This document shows, piece by piece, positions 1 through 9,095 of a stretch of 64,000 nucleotides of DNA (its first letter is position 1; each line of letters starts with the position of its first letter). This DNA comes from Bradyrhizobium sp. SZCCT0231. Its GTDB lineage: Bacteria > Pseudomonadota > Alphaproteobacteria > Rhizobiales > Xanthobacteraceae. Below the pieces are notes generated by a model. It was not told the origin of the DNA. It searched no databases and worked only from the letters and a program-made list of their open reading frames with translations. The translations under genes were made by a program, and so were the position numbers. The stretch lies in the NCBI RefSeq assembly GCF_018130245.1, contig NZ_JAFCKP010000005.1, positions 186,001 to 250,000 of the forward strand, read 5' to 3'.

Positions 1-2428
1 CGATGACCCAGCCGATCTCGGCTTCCGCCTTGGGATCGGTGAAATCGGCATGGTCGAAGATCGGCATGACCAGCGCCGGCGAGATCAGCGGATCGATCGG
101 CCCGGCGGCTGCGGCGAGCATCGCGAGCTGCTCCGGTGAAGGCTGAGCCGGCTTCAGCGGCCACGGCGCCAGCGCGAGCAGGCCGTCGCGTTTGGCCGTC
201 ACCTCCCACAGCTCTTCGGTGATGAAGGGCATGAAGGGATGCAGCAGCTTCAGGATCTCGTCGCGTGCCCAGGCCACCATGGCACGGGTTTCGTCCTTGG
301 CCGGGCTGTCCGGCCCAAGCAGCACGGGTTTTGCGAGCTCGACATACCAGTCGCAATAAACATTCCAGACGAAGCGATAGATGGCGCCTGCGGCATCGTT
401 GAAGCGATAGGCCTCGATCGCCTCGGTCACCTCGCGCGTGGTGTGCGCGCTTTCATGCGCGATCCAGCGGTTCAATGTCTCCTTCGCCTTCGCCGGCTCG
501 AAGCCTTCAGGCACGGCGCAATGGTTCATCTCGGCGAACCGACACGCGTTCCAGAGCTTGGTCGCGAAATTGCGGTAACCCTCGACGCGGCTGGTGGCGA
601 GCTTGATGTCGCGGCCCTGCGCCGCCATCGCGGCCAGCGTGAAGCGCAGCGCGTCGGCGCCGTATTCGTCGATCAGATGCAAGGGATCAATGACGTTGCC
701 CTTCGACTTCGACATCTTGGCGCCCTTCTCGTCGCGGACGAGGGCGTGGATGTAGACGGTCGAGAACGGCACCTCCTTCATGAAGTGCAGGCCCATCATC
801 ATCATGCGGGCGACCCAGAAGAAGATGATGTCGAAGCCGGTCACCAGCGCATTGGTCGGATAATAGCGCTGCACCTCGGGCGTATCGTCGGGCCAGCCGA
901 GCGTCGAGAACGGCCACAGCGCCGAGGAGAACCAGGTGTCGAGAACGTCCTCGTCACGGGTGATGAAGCCTTCGCGCTTGTTGCGGTCGAGCGCCATCTC
1001 GCGGCCCTGCTCGACCGTGATGACCTCCTGCTCAACATAGTAGCCGAGCGCGTGGCTGACGGCCTCCTCCTCGGTCTCGGCGACGAACACCTTGCCATCC
1101 GGACCGTACCAGGCCGGGATCTGGTGACCCCACCACAGCTGGCGCGAGATGCACCAGGGCTGGATGTTCTCCATCCAGTCGAAATAGGTCTTTTCCCAGT
1201 TCTTCGGCACGAAATTGGTTTCGCCCGAACGCACCGCCGCGATCGCAGGCTTGGCCAGCGTCTTGGCGTCGACATACCACTGGTCGGTCAGATACGGCTC
1301 GATCACCGTGCCGGAACGATCGCCGTGCGGCACCATGTGCGTGTGCGGCTCGATCCGCTCGACGAAGCCGAACGATTCCAGCCGCTCGACGATGCGCTTG
1401 CGCGCCGCGAAGCGGTCGACCTTGTGAAACTCCTCGGCGAATTGCGCAGCGCCTTCGGGGAGGTCGTGCAGATAGTCCTCGTTGTCGAGCAGATCGAGAC
1501 AGCCCTCCCTGTCGATAACGCTGATTCGGCGCAGGCCGTGACGATTGCCGACCTCGAAGTCGTTGAAGTCGTGCGCCGGCGTCACCTTCACCGCGCCCGA
1601 GCCTTTCTCCGGATCGGAATAGTCGTCGGCGACGATCTGGATCTTGCGGCCGACCAGCGGCAGGATGACGTTCTTGCCGATCAGCTTTTGATAGCGCTCA
1701 TCCTCGGGATGCACGGCCACGCCGGTATCGCCGAGCATGGTCTCGGGGCGCGTGGTCGCGACGACGATGAAGCTCGAGGGATCCTCGGGGCTGAAGGTCT
1801 TGCCCTCGATCGGATAGCGCAGATACCAGAGGCTACCCTTGACCTCGGTCTGCTGCACTTCGAGATCGGAGATCGCGGTCAAGAGCTTGGTGTCCCAGTT
1901 CACCAACCGCTTGTCCTTGTAGATCAGGCCCTCGCGGTGCAGCTCGACGAACACCTTGACGACGGCCTTCGACAGGCCCTCGTCCATGGTAAAGCGCTCG
2001 CGCGACCAGTCGCAGGACGCGCCGAGCCGCTTGAGCTGGTTGATGATGGTGTCGCCGCTCTCGGCCTTCCACTGCCAGACCCGCTCCAGAAATTTCTCGC
2101 GGCCCATCTCGCGGCGGCCGGGCTGCTGACGCTCCATCAGCTGCCGCTCGACCACCATCTGGGTGGCGATGCCGGCATGGTCGGTGCCGGGCTGCCACAG
2201 CACGTCGCGGCCGCGCATGCGCTCGAACCGGCAGAGAATGTCCTGCAGGGTGTTGTTGAGGGCGTGCCCCATGTGCAGCGAGCCCGTCACGTTCGGCGGC
2301 GGGATCACGATGGTGAAGGGCACAGCATCACGGCGGTCGGGGCGGCCGGCCTTGAAGGCAAGGCTGTCCTCCCAAACGACGGACATGCGGGTTTCGATAT
2401 CGGCGGGCTGGTAATTTTTCTCGATCAT
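1..2428 (-). CDS. valS: Valine--tRNA ligase (3' end outside window)
   Basis: Class I aminoacyl-tRNA synthetase that charges tRNA-Val in the cytoplasm. The frame opens with [14 protein letters not shown] at an ATG at 2428 and runs off the left edge after 809 codons, so roughly the last 150 residues (end of the anticodon-binding region and the C-terminal coiled coil) are missing. The HIGH-type motif is HMGH at residues 52-55, directly after PPPNVTGSL. The KMSKSKGN motif is at residues 571-578. Both ATP-binding signatures are intact. It lies 126 bp downstream of popZ on the same strand, an order I recall as common in Alphaproteobacteria. No stop codon, frameshift or unusual codon use is visible in the part present. 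Confidence 0.97.
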   Translation of the reverse strand, partial: MIEKNYQPADIETRMSVVWEDSLAFKAGRPDRRDAVPFTIVIPPPNVTGSLHMGHALNNTLQDILCRFERMRGRDVLWQPGTDHAGIATQMVVERQLMERQQPGRREMGREKFLERVWQWKAESGDTIINQLKRLGASCDWSRERFTMDEGLSKAVVKVFVELHREGLIYKDKRLVNWDTKLLTAISDLEVQQTEVKGSLWYLRYPIEGKTFSPEDPSSFIVVATTRPETMLGDTGVAVHPEDERYQKLIGKNVILPLVGRKIQIVADDYSDPEKGSGAVKVTPAHDFNDFEVGNRHGLRRISVIDREGCLDLLDNEDYLHDLPEGAAQFAEEFHKVDRFAARKRIVERLESFGFVERIEPHTHMVPHGDRSGTVIEPYLTDQWYVDAKTLAKPAIAAVRSGETNFVPKNWEKTYFDWMENIQPWCISRQLWWGHQIPAWYGPDGKVFVAETEEEAVSHALGYYVEQEVITVEQGREMALDRNKREGFITRDEDVLDTWFSSALWPFSTLGWPDDTPEVQRYYPTNALVTGFDIIFFWVARMMMMGLHFMKEVPFSTVYIHALVRDEKGAKMSKSKGNVIDPLHLIDEYGADALRFTLAAMAAQGRDIKLATSRVEGYRNFATKLWNACRFAEMNHCAVPEGFEPAKAKETLNRWIAHESAHTTREVTEAIEAYRFNDAAGAIYRFVWNVYCDWYVELAKPVLLGPDSPAKDETRAMVAWARDEILKLLHPFMPFITEELWEVTAKRDGLLALAPWPLKPAQPSPEQLAMLAAAAGPIDPLISPALVMPIFDHADFTDPKAEAEIGWVI

Positions 2429-2554
2429 GGGGCTGCTAGAAAGCCGCGCGCGCGGGTCAAGTCAACGGGAAGCTCAACGGCAGGCACTCCGGCCTGGGTC
2501 GCAGGCCCGAATATGACGCAGGAGCAGGGCTTTATCGGGGCCGGACGGCCCTTC

Positions 2555-3310
2555 CTAACGGCCGCCGCGCGAGACCCGCTCGATTTCGGCCTTCACGATG
2601 CGTTCAACGAGGCCCGGCAGGTTGTCGTCGAGCCAGGACTTCAGCATCGGCCGCAGCATCTCCTTGACCAGGTCCTCCAGCGTCCGTGCATTGCTGCTGA
2701 GCACCGTATGGGCCAGGGAGTTGAAGGCGGATTCCACCGCGGAGACCGTCGATTGCGCCAGTATCGGCTGCTGCGGCGGCAGCGGCGGGGCGTCAAAGTC
2801 CACCGGCGCGTAGGACGGCGGCGTAGGACGCGGTGGGGGCGATTCGGCGAATTCCAGATCGTCGCGCGGCTCGACCTTGCGGAAGCTTGGTGGCGGTGGA
2901 GGCGGCGTCGGATCCACCGCCATCTCGTCCGTCAGTTCGAGCACGTCGGGCTCCGGCTCCAGCTCCGGCTCTGGCTCTGGAGCGCGGGCCTCGGGCGCAG
3001 GCGTGGCCGCGTCGAGTCCCGCCAGCAGCGCGTCGATATCGTCCTGGCTGTTGGATGCGTCCGCCGCAGGCGCGGATGGCGGCGGCGCCGGCTTCGCAGC
3101 TGGCGGCGCAGGCTTCTCGGCGGCAGGTTTTGCGGGAGCGACCTTGGATGGCGGAATGTCGTTCATGGCCTGCGGCTTCGGCGCCGCAGCCTTCTCGGGC
3201 TTGGCGGCCTCTGCCGGCGGGGGCTTTGCCTCATCGTCGGCAATGATGCGCCGGATCGAGGCCAGAATCTCCTCCATGGAGGGTTCTGTGACCTTTGCAG
3301 GCTGCGTCAT
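2555..3310 (-). CDS. popZ: PopZ-type cell-pole organizing protein (DUF2497)
   Basis: Polar scaffold protein of Alphaproteobacteria that self-assembles at cell poles and, in Caulobacter, binds ParB and recruits polarity factors. This 251-aa product has the three-part PopZ plan: a short N-terminal helix (MEEILASIRRIIADDE, about residues 11-26), a long Pro/Ala/Glu-rich disordered linker (about 28-175, with Glu-Pro runs and two polyproline stretches), and C-terminal helices rich in LVKEMLRPML and LVERIVKAEIERV that form the oligomerisation region. I chose the ATG at 3310 because GGAG stands six bases before it; an in-frame start four codons upstream has poorer spacing. It lies between tolC and valS, which supports the assignment. 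The linker is longer than in Caulobacter PopZ (177 aa in total). Confidence 0.9.
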   Translation of the reverse strand: MTQPAKVTEPSMEEILASIRRIIADDEAKPPPAEAAKPEKAAAPKPQAMNDIPPSKVAPAKPAAEKPAPPAAKPAPPPSAPAADASNSQDDIDALLAGLDAATPAPEARAPEPEPELEPEPDVLELTDEMAVDPTPPPPPPSFRKVEPRDDLEFAESPPPRPTPPSYAPVDFDAPPLPPQQPILAQSTVSAVESAFNSLAHTVLSSNARTLEDLVKEMLRPMLKSWLDDNLPGLVERIVKAEIERVSRGGR

Positions 3311-3565
3311 CTCCGACTCCACATCATCAACGCCCTCGCATGCGTTGTTTTACACCAAGCACGACAGGATTGGCCGGTTCCGGACGGGAGGCCCGTGATT
3401 TTCGTCGCGGCAGCCCGACTTGTCCCCAGATCACGGCTCAACGTGCAGCGGTGCGCCCCTGCCCCCGGCACTCAAGCGATACGCAAATACGACAACGCGG
3501 GGCGAATCGATCCGCATCATCTTGGCAAGGCTATGTCAGGGATTTTGGTGATTGCAAGCAAAGCG

Positions 3566-3599
3566 CCGGTCGACCTCGGCTGTTCGCGAGGTCGACCGG
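3566..3599 (-). terminator. Perfect 13-bp hairpin after tolC
   Basis: A perfect inverted repeat, CCGGTCGACCTCG at 3566-3578 and its complement at 3587-3599 around an 8-nt loop, begins 14 bp after the tolC stop codon on the transcribed strand. There is no clear U-tract after it, so it may be a weak or Rho-assisted terminator or an mRNA 3' stabiliser rather than a canonical intrinsic terminator. The rest of 3311-3612, between the popZ start and the tolC stop, shows no gene; it should hold the popZ promoter. Confidence 0.6.
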
Positions 3600-3612
3600 T
3601 TGATTGCGGGAA

Positions 3613-5016
3613 TCAGCGCCCGTCGGGCGTGCGCACGCCGGCCCAGCTGTCGCGGACCTGATGATAGTGAACGCTGGGGTCGTAGACCGTGGTGTTGAGA
3701 CCGAGCACCTGCGGTGCGAGACGGCCGACGGCGGCAAGGACGTTGTACGATGCGACGACGCGGTCGTGCTGTGCGGTCACCAGCGCGACGCGCGCATTGA
3801 CCAGCGCCTGCTGTGCATTGAGGACGTCGAGAGTCGTGCGTTGACCGGCCTTGGCTTCTTCCCGCACGCCGTTCAGCGCGATCTCGGACGCCGTCACCTG
3901 CGCCTGCGCCGATTGCACCTGCGCCTTGCTGGCTTGCAACGAACCCCACCATTGCACCACGGTCGCGCGAGTCTGGTCGCGCGTGTTTTCGAGATTGAGA
4001 CGCTGCTGCGCCAGGTTTTCCTTGGATTGGCGGATCAGCGAATATTCACCACCGCCATTATAGATCGGCACGGAGAGCTGCGCGACCGCCGATGCGGTGT
4101 ACGAACGCAGCTGAATCAAGGACTGTTCGTCGGCCCGCTGGGCCGTTGCCGTAACCGAAAGTGTCGGCAGCAATGCTCCTTCGGCGATTTTGACCTGCAG
4201 ATAATTGACGTCGATGCCGTACATGGCAGCCGTGACGTTGGGATGCTCGACGAGGCCGAGTTCGACGGCCGCAGCGAGCGTCGCGGGCAGGAAACGGTCG
4301 ACCGGTGAGCCCGGCGCCAAGTTCGTCGGATCGTTGCCGATGATGCGCCGGAAGGCGGCGCGGGTCGTGGTGAGGTTTGCTTCCGCGGTAAGGGCCTGCG
4401 TCTTGCCGGCCGCCAACTGCGCTTCCGATTGGGCGACGTCCGTGCGCGTCACTTCGCCCACATTGAAACGATCACGGGTCTGCTTCAGTGTCTGTTCGAG
4501 GACGCGCACGTTGCTGCGCTGGACCTCAAGCGTAGCGGCATCCCGCAGATAGTCCATGTAGGTCGTTGCAGCGCTCAGCAGCACGCTCTGATCCATACCG
4601 CGCAGCGCTTCACGCGTACCGGACACCTGGCTCTCCGCTGCGCGGGTCCGGTTGGCGGTCTGGTTGCCATTGTAGAGCGTCTGCGTCGCGGTAACTCCGA
4701 CACTGCGAGGTACCCTGGTTCCGTGGATTGAGTCAGTGCCCACGCCACTCTGCAAGTCCTGATATTGATAGCCACCGCTCGCCGTCAGATTGACCTTGGG
4801 CCGGTAGCCCGACAAAGCCTGAGGCACGCCCTCGTCAGTCGAGCGCACCTGGGCACGCTGCGCGTTGAGCTGAGGATTGTTCTGATAGGCGCGCACCAGC
4901 GCGGCCTCGATCGTATCCGCCAAGGCAGGCGTCGGCCCGGCCAGCGCCAGCAGCAGGACCGAAACCGCAGCTCCGGTGAAGAGCTTCACCCCATGCATCC
5001 CAAAATTTCCGTTCAT
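3613..5016 (-). CDS. tolC: TolC family outer membrane efflux protein
   Basis: Outer membrane channel of type I secretion and RND efflux systems. The start at 5016 gives 467 aa with a signal peptide (hydrophobic LFTGAAVSVLLLALAG, cleavage after PALA near residue 33). The mature protein begins DTIEAALVRAYQNNPQLNAQ, a textbook TolC N-terminus, and holds two repeated OEP halves: SGYRPKVNLTASGGYQY in the first and LLPTLSVTATAQRADEQS in the second, each with long coiled-coil helices. An in-frame start 23 codons upstream would put a charged stretch before the signal peptide and is disfavoured. No adaptor or pump gene is adjacent, so it is probably the shared TolC; the RND operon at 20-29 kb has its own NodT-type factor. 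Position next to popZ and a methyltransferase is conserved in related genomes as far as I recall. Confidence 0.93.
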   Translation of the reverse strand: MNGNFGMHGVKLFTGAAVSVLLLALAGPTPALADTIEAALVRAYQNNPQLNAQRAQVRSTDEGVPQALSGYRPKVNLTASGGYQYQDLQSGVGTDSIHGTRVPRSVGVTATQTLYNGNQTANRTRAAESQVSGTREALRGMDQSVLLSAATTYMDYLRDAATLEVQRSNVRVLEQTLKQTRDRFNVGEVTRTDVAQSEAQLAAGKTQALTAEANLTTTRAAFRRIIGNDPTNLAPGSPVDRFLPATLAAAVELGLVEHPNVTAAMYGIDVNYLQVKIAEGALLPTLSVTATAQRADEQSLIQLRSYTASAVAQLSVPIYNGGGEYSLIRQSKENLAQQRLNLENTRDQTRATVVQWWGSLQASKAQVQSAQAQVTASEIALNGVREEAKAGQRTTLDVLNAQQALVNARVALVTAQHDRVVASYNVLAAVGRLAPQVLGLNTTVYDPSVHYHQVRDSWAGVRTPDGR

Positions 5017-5106
5017 CTTAACGCCCAGCTCGTGCCCGCGAGCTGGGTTACGTCTACGAGTGGAGTCGTTGCCCCGCCGCAACATAGGACGCGGATTGGC
5101 GCGACG

Positions 5107-5126
5107 GAACTACCTCAAGGTAGTTC
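5107..5126. promoter_or_regulatory. Perfect palindrome upstream of tolC
   Basis: GAACTACCT (5107-5115) and its exact complement (5118-5126) are separated by two bases, giving a 20-bp near-perfect palindrome about 90 bp upstream of the tolC start and 76 bp downstream of the methyltransferase stop. The size suits a dimeric regulator's operator. It could instead be a small mRNA hairpin ending the methyltransferase transcript, but no U-tract follows. The regulator is unknown. Confidence 0.4.
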
Positions 5127-5202
5127 TCGGCGGAAACTCTTCACGTGCAGCATCCCGGCCACACTTCTGATTCAGAACGGGATTTGGGCGGCTTTTAGGC
5201 CG

Positions 5203-5865
5203 TCAGAAGACGAAGGCAGCCGCCCGTTCCAGCCCGGGAAGGATCGGGGCTGCGGCATCGAACAGCGCCCGATGGCCGAATTCACCGTGGGTACGGGTCA
5301 CGATCGTGGCGCGCGGCGGCCTGGATTCGGCCGACACCCCCACCAGACGCCCGCCCTCCTTCAGCTGCCCGAGCAGAGCTTCCGGCATCACCTCGGCCGC
5401 GCCGTTGAGGACGATCACGTCATAGGGAGCGGCGGACGGTTCCCCGTCGGTGCAGGCCGCCGCCTTGCAGGTGACGTTGGCAAGCCCCAGGGCCGTGAAG
5501 GCGTCCCTGGCCTTCGCGGCCAAAGCCGAATCGCATTCGGTCGCAGTGACCTGCCGCGCGAGCTTGGCGGTCAGCGCGGCGAGGTAGCCCGTGGCGCAGC
5601 CGACGACCAGGACGTTATCGCCCTCGCCGATTTCGGCGGCCTGAAGCAGCTTGCCGGTCAGCTGCGGCTTGATCAGGAAACGCTTGGCGCCACCCTCGCT
5701 CACATCGAGGTCGAGGTCGAGATAGGCCAGCGCCTGCCTCCCGGCCGGCACGAAAGCCTCGCGCGGAACCGTGAGCATGGCGTCGAGAATACGGCGGTCG
5801 GTGACGTCACTGGTGCGCACCTGGCCATCGACCATTTTAAGGCGCGCGGTCGAAAAACCGGACAT
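5203..5865 (-). CDS. Protein-L-isoaspartate O-methyltransferase-like protein (atypical)
   Basis: A 220-aa SAM-dependent methyltransferase of the PCMT family. The start at 5865 (MSGFSTARLKMVDGQVR) matches the usual N-terminus of these proteins; upstream codons are low-complexity read-through. SAM-binding motif I is VLVVGCATGYLAALTA and the post-I acidic residue lies in VTATECD. PREAFVP is typical of the family. The loop that in E. coli Pcm reads QTISQP, with its catalytic serine, here reads RFLIKP, so the serine is absent and isoaspartate repair activity is doubtful. The gene precedes tolC on the same strand. Family membership is clear; the substrate is not. Confidence 0.85.
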   Translation of the reverse strand: MSGFSTARLKMVDGQVRTSDVTDRRILDAMLTVPREAFVPAGRQALAYLDLDLDVSEGGAKRFLIKPQLTGKLLQAAEIGEGDNVLVVGCATGYLAALTAKLARQVTATECDSALAAKARDAFTALGLANVTCKAAACTDGEPSAAPYDVIVLNGAAEVMPEALLGQLKEGGRLVGVSAESRPPRATIVTRTHGEFGHRALFDAAAPILPGLERAAAFVF

Positions 5866-6004
5866 TTGCGGACCCTGCAATGCGGACAATGCCGCGGAGG
5901 AAATTCGCGGCATCTTTGGAGCATGCTCGGTCAAAACGCAACATGGCCGTTGGCCATGATAGATCGGGCTTCCGCACCTCCCCCGATCGAGGCGCGGATC
6001 AGCC

Positions 6005-6184
6005 TTATTCGATCGCGACCGCAAGGCGTCCGATCAGAGCGGCGACCTCGTCCAGCCGCGCCGAATCCGGCGTCTCGACCGCGCGCGCCAGACAAGCGAG
6101 GCATTCGTCGTCGCTGAGCTCGGGAATGCCGGCCGGCAGAATCGAGGGGGCGATCACAGAACGGTCGACCTGGATGTCTGGCAT
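6005..6184 (-). CDS. Small acidic hypothetical protein (59 aa)
   Basis: A short frame beginning MPDIQVDRSVIAPSILPAG and ending RLAVAIE. It has a well-placed Shine-Dalgarno (CGGAG eight bases before the ATG) and typical high-GC codon use with few rare codons. The middle (LSDDECLACLARAVETPDSA) is a predicted amphipathic helix with two cysteines four residues apart (CLAC). No membrane segment or signal peptide. It lies upstream of the methyltransferase on the same strand and may share its transcript. I do not recognise a named family. Confidence 0.6.
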   Translation of the reverse strand: MPDIQVDRSVIAPSILPAGIPELSDDECLACLARAVETPDSARLDEVAALIGRLAVAIE

Positions 6185-6396
6185 GGGAATCAGCTCCGTA
6201 ATTGTCCGGCGCTTTCATGCTCGATGTGAATTGAGTCGATTTGGCGCCGCCCGCATGGCGCGACCGCGCCCGCACACACATCTGTTTGAGGGCGATTTGC
6301 GCGCCGGATCGCGAATGCAGCGTTTAGAGATCACGACAAAAAGATCGCGCGCCGCATGAGAATGTGGGTGCAAATCATTGAATTGTTAGCAAGATT

Positions 6397-6471
6397 TGGC
6401 TCCCCGGGCTGGATTCGAACCAGCGACCATCCGATTAACAGTCGGATGCTCTACCGCTGAGCTACCGAGGA
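6397..6471 (-). tRNA. tRNA-Asn (GTT)
   Basis: The complement folds into a complete cloverleaf of 75 nt including an encoded CCA. The 5' end is TCCTCGGTAGCTCAG, the anticodon arm CCGACTGTTAATCGG gives anticodon GUU, the T arm contains GGTTCGAATCC, and the 3' end is GGGGAGCCA. Its promoter would lie in 6472-6693, where I see no gene. Confidence 0.97.
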
Positions 6472-6693
6472 AAAGGCGAACCGTTCGTTCGCGCGCGGCT
6501 GCGTATAACAAAGCCGCTTGCGCTTGCAAAGGACGAATTCGTCATCATCCGCAACGCGGCGCAAGGAAGGGCCTGGAATGGCCCCTCCTCCGGCCAGGTC
6601 GGCCAAACATCATTCCGCGAGAAACGAGGTGGTCTTGGTGCCGCAAGCGCCTGTCCTTCTCGGTTCGAATTCTCCCCAGCAATGAATGGGCAT

Positions 6694-8388
6694 TCATAGA
6701 TCGGCGGCGTTTGTTTTCTCCGGCACTGGCGCCGGCACGGCCGCGCCGTTGCTCTTGCCCGTCACGGCGCCGACCAGCGCCTTGACGGGGTCGTCACCCG
6801 GCGCAAAGCCGCTCTGGCGCAGGATCTCGTCGATCATCGGACGCAGCGCATGCACCTTGAGCAGCTCGCCGGCGAGACCTTCGCCGAAGCCGACATTGCC
6901 TGCGCCGGCGCCGTTGCCGCCAAACGCGCCGCCGGTGTGCAGGATGCGGACGTCCTTGAGGTTGGCGATCGGCTTCACCATCTCGGCCAGTGCCGACGGC
7001 ATGGTCTCGATCCGCTTCTTGGCGATCTCGAAATCGATCACGTTGCTGCCGAGCTTGTTCTGCGCCTCGTTCTTCATGGCGATGACGGCAGCTTCCGCCT
7101 CGCCGATGTTGCGGACACCGACCGCCTTGATCTTGTTGGATTCGGCTTCCGCCGTTGCCAGCGTCTTGACGGCCTCGGCACGGTCGAGCGAGGCCTTCTT
7201 CTCGGCCTCGGCCGCGACGATCAGTTCGGTCGATTTGCGCTCGGCCTCGGTGCGCGCGGCCAGCACCTGGGTGAGACGGGCGCGATCGGCGACCTCGACC
7301 GCGCGTGCGGTCACCACCTTTTCCTCCGCCGAGACGGCCAGCGCTTCGGCCGTCTTGGCCTCGGTGACGGCTTCCGAGGTCTGCTTGCTCTTGGCCGCAA
7401 TCTGGATCTCGTTCTCCTGCGTCGCGATCTGGATCTCGCGCTGGGCGTCGGTCTTGCGCTTGTTGATTGCGAGGTCCGACTCGATCACCGCGGTTTCCTT
7501 GACCTGCTTGGCGCCGGCCTCCTTCTCGGCAACCGCCCTGTCGGTGTCGATGCGGGCATTCTCCTCGGTCAGGCGTGCGGTCTGCGTCGCGGTTGCGACC
7601 TCGGCGCGGGTGCTCGCGGTCTTGTTGGCAATGTCGCGCTCCTGGGAGAGCTCGGCTTCCTTCTTGGTCCGCTCGATCCCGAGGGTCTGCTGCCGCGCCT
7701 CGAGGTCCTTTTGCGCGATCGCCACCTCGTTGTCGCGCACGATGGCGTTGCGATCGCGGCGGCGGGTTTCCGTGACCGTCTTGAGCTGGGTGAGACCTTC
7801 GGCGTCGAAGAAGTTCTCCGGGTTGAAAAACTTGACGTCGGTCTGGTCGAGCTTGGTCAGCGACACCGATTCAAGCTCGAGCCCGTTCGATTTCACGTCG
7901 GACTCGACAGTCGACTGCACGTGCTTGACGAAGTCCGAACGCTTCTCCTGAAGCTCCAGGATGCTCATGGTCGCGGCGACCGAGCGCAGGCCGTCGACGA
8001 ATTTCGCCTCGACCTGGTTGCGCAGCGCCTCGGCGTCGTTGGTCAACGCGCCCAGCGTCTGGCTCGCGAGCGCGATGCTTTCCTCGTCCGGGCGGACGCG
8101 CACATAGAACTCGGCGACGATGTCGACGCGCAGGCGGTCCTTGGTGATGAGGGATTCCCGCTCCTTGCGTTCCACGGTCAGCCGCAGCGTCTTCAGGTTG
8201 ACGCTGGCATAGGAGTGGAAGATCGGCAGGATCATGGCGCCGCCGTCGAGCACGACCTTCTTGCCGCCTAGCCCGGTGCGCACGAAGGCCTCGTCGCGGG
8301 TGGCGCGCTTGTAGAGAATGGTGAAGACGATCCCCAGAACGACGATCAGCGCGACGCCGATCATGGCCGGGACTGCGATGTCGAACAT
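6694..8388 (-). CDS. Flotillin/SPFH-domain protein (YqiK-like)
   Basis: Membrane-anchored scaffold of functional membrane microdomains, 564 aa. An N-terminal membrane segment (residues about 3-26) is followed by an SPFH/band-7 domain (about 45-230). Next comes a long Ala/Glu-rich coiled coil (about 240-450) with repeated AEA/EAK patterns, the flotillin domain. The Gly-rich C-terminal region contains GGAFGGNGAGAGN. The ATG at 8388 has GGAGA six bases upstream, better than a TTG four codons earlier. It is the last gene of a three-gene unit, 31 bp after the YqiJ-like gene, matching the E. coli yqiJ-yqiK pair and the association of flotillins with NfeD-type and PspA proteins. Confidence 0.93.
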   Translation of the reverse strand: MFDIAVPAMIGVALIVVLGIVFTILYKRATRDEAFVRTGLGGKKVVLDGGAMILPIFHSYASVNLKTLRLTVERKERESLITKDRLRVDIVAEFYVRVRPDEESIALASQTLGALTNDAEALRNQVEAKFVDGLRSVAATMSILELQEKRSDFVKHVQSTVESDVKSNGLELESVSLTKLDQTDVKFFNPENFFDAEGLTQLKTVTETRRRDRNAIVRDNEVAIAQKDLEARQQTLGIERTKKEAELSQERDIANKTASTRAEVATATQTARLTEENARIDTDRAVAEKEAGAKQVKETAVIESDLAINKRKTDAQREIQIATQENEIQIAAKSKQTSEAVTEAKTAEALAVSAEEKVVTARAVEVADRARLTQVLAARTEAERKSTELIVAAEAEKKASLDRAEAVKTLATAEAESNKIKAVGVRNIGEAEAAVIAMKNEAQNKLGSNVIDFEIAKKRIETMPSALAEMVKPIANLKDVRILHTGGAFGGNGAGAGNVGFGEGLAGELLKVHALRPMIDEILRQSGFAPGDDPVKALVGAVTGKSNGAAVPAPVPEKTNAADL

Positions 8389-8419
8389 GACTTTCTCCAA
8401 TGAATGACTTAACTGCTGC

Positions 8420-9085
8420 TTAGAGTGGGCTTGTTAGAGTCGGCTTGGACGGCTTGAGTTCATCGTCGGCCTTCACCGCGACGAAGCGCGTGCCATCGCG
8501 GTCGACCAGGAGGACCATGGTTCCCTGCGGCAGAGGTCCCGACGACGGCGCCGCGACCGCCGAGACGAAATGGCGGTTGCCGTGGACATCGGCGACGCTG
8601 ACGCGGCCGGGCGGCCCCTGGTCGAGCGGGCCGATGACGACCTCACCGATGCGGCCGACGAGATCCCCCAAGCCGACGACGTAGCTTTCGTCCTTGGGAA
8701 TGACCCGCGCGATGGCCCTGCTGGCAGTGCGGACCAGCGGAACCGAGACCACGACGGCCCCGACCGAGGCGACCGTCGCCGGCAAGGGACCCGCAATCAT
8801 TCGCGCGACATCCTGGATCAGGAAGCCGGTGATGGAGAAGGCGCCGAGCAACAGCAGCAGGAAGATCAAGAGCGGCACGCCACCGACATTGACCCAGGAG
8901 ATGGCGTTGATCACCCCATTGTCGCTGGGGTGAGCGAAATCGATGTTGGTGCCGAGCATCTCGCTCAAGGAGGCCCCGACCAGCATCGAGATCACCTCGA
9001 CCGAGCCGACGATGACGATCATGGCCGCCGCGATCGCGAACGGCCTGACCTCCGGCGACATGACGTGTTCGAGCAATGCGCTCAT
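8420..9085 (-). CDS. YqiJ/NfeD-like membrane protein with OB-fold
   Basis: Inner-membrane partner of flotillins, 221 aa. Hydrophobic segments lie at about residues 17-37, 67-93 (VPLLIFLLLLLGAFSITGF) and 100-120, followed by a soluble C-terminal OB-fold (about 130-212: GLVGRIGEVVIGPLDQG, RVSVADVHGNRHFVSA, GTMVLLVDRDGTRFVAV). The fold places it with YqiJ and the NfeD family; there is no N-terminal ClpP-type protease domain, so it is the short form. It starts 10 bp after the PspA-fusion stop and ends 31 bp before flotillin, so co-transcription is very likely. The OB-fold is expected on the cytoplasmic face. Confidence 0.85.
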   Translation of the reverse strand: MSALLEHVMSPEVRPFAIAAAMIVIVGSVEVISMLVGASLSEMLGTNIDFAHPSDNGVINAISWVNVGGVPLLIFLLLLLGAFSITGFLIQDVARMIAGPLPATVASVGAVVVSVPLVRTASRAIARVIPKDESYVVGLGDLVGRIGEVVIGPLDQGPPGRVSVADVHGNRHFVSAVAAPSSGPLPQGTMVLLVDRDGTRFVAVKADDELKPSKPTLTSPL

Positions 9086-9095
9086 GGCACGGCAC

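Noticed and set aside
239-3661. A plus-strand open frame of 1140 codons opposite valS, popZ and beyond.
   Set aside because: It is antisense to valS and popZ, which have full motif support. It is Arg/His/Leu-rich with no recognisable domain, as expected for the shadow frame of a high-GC gene.
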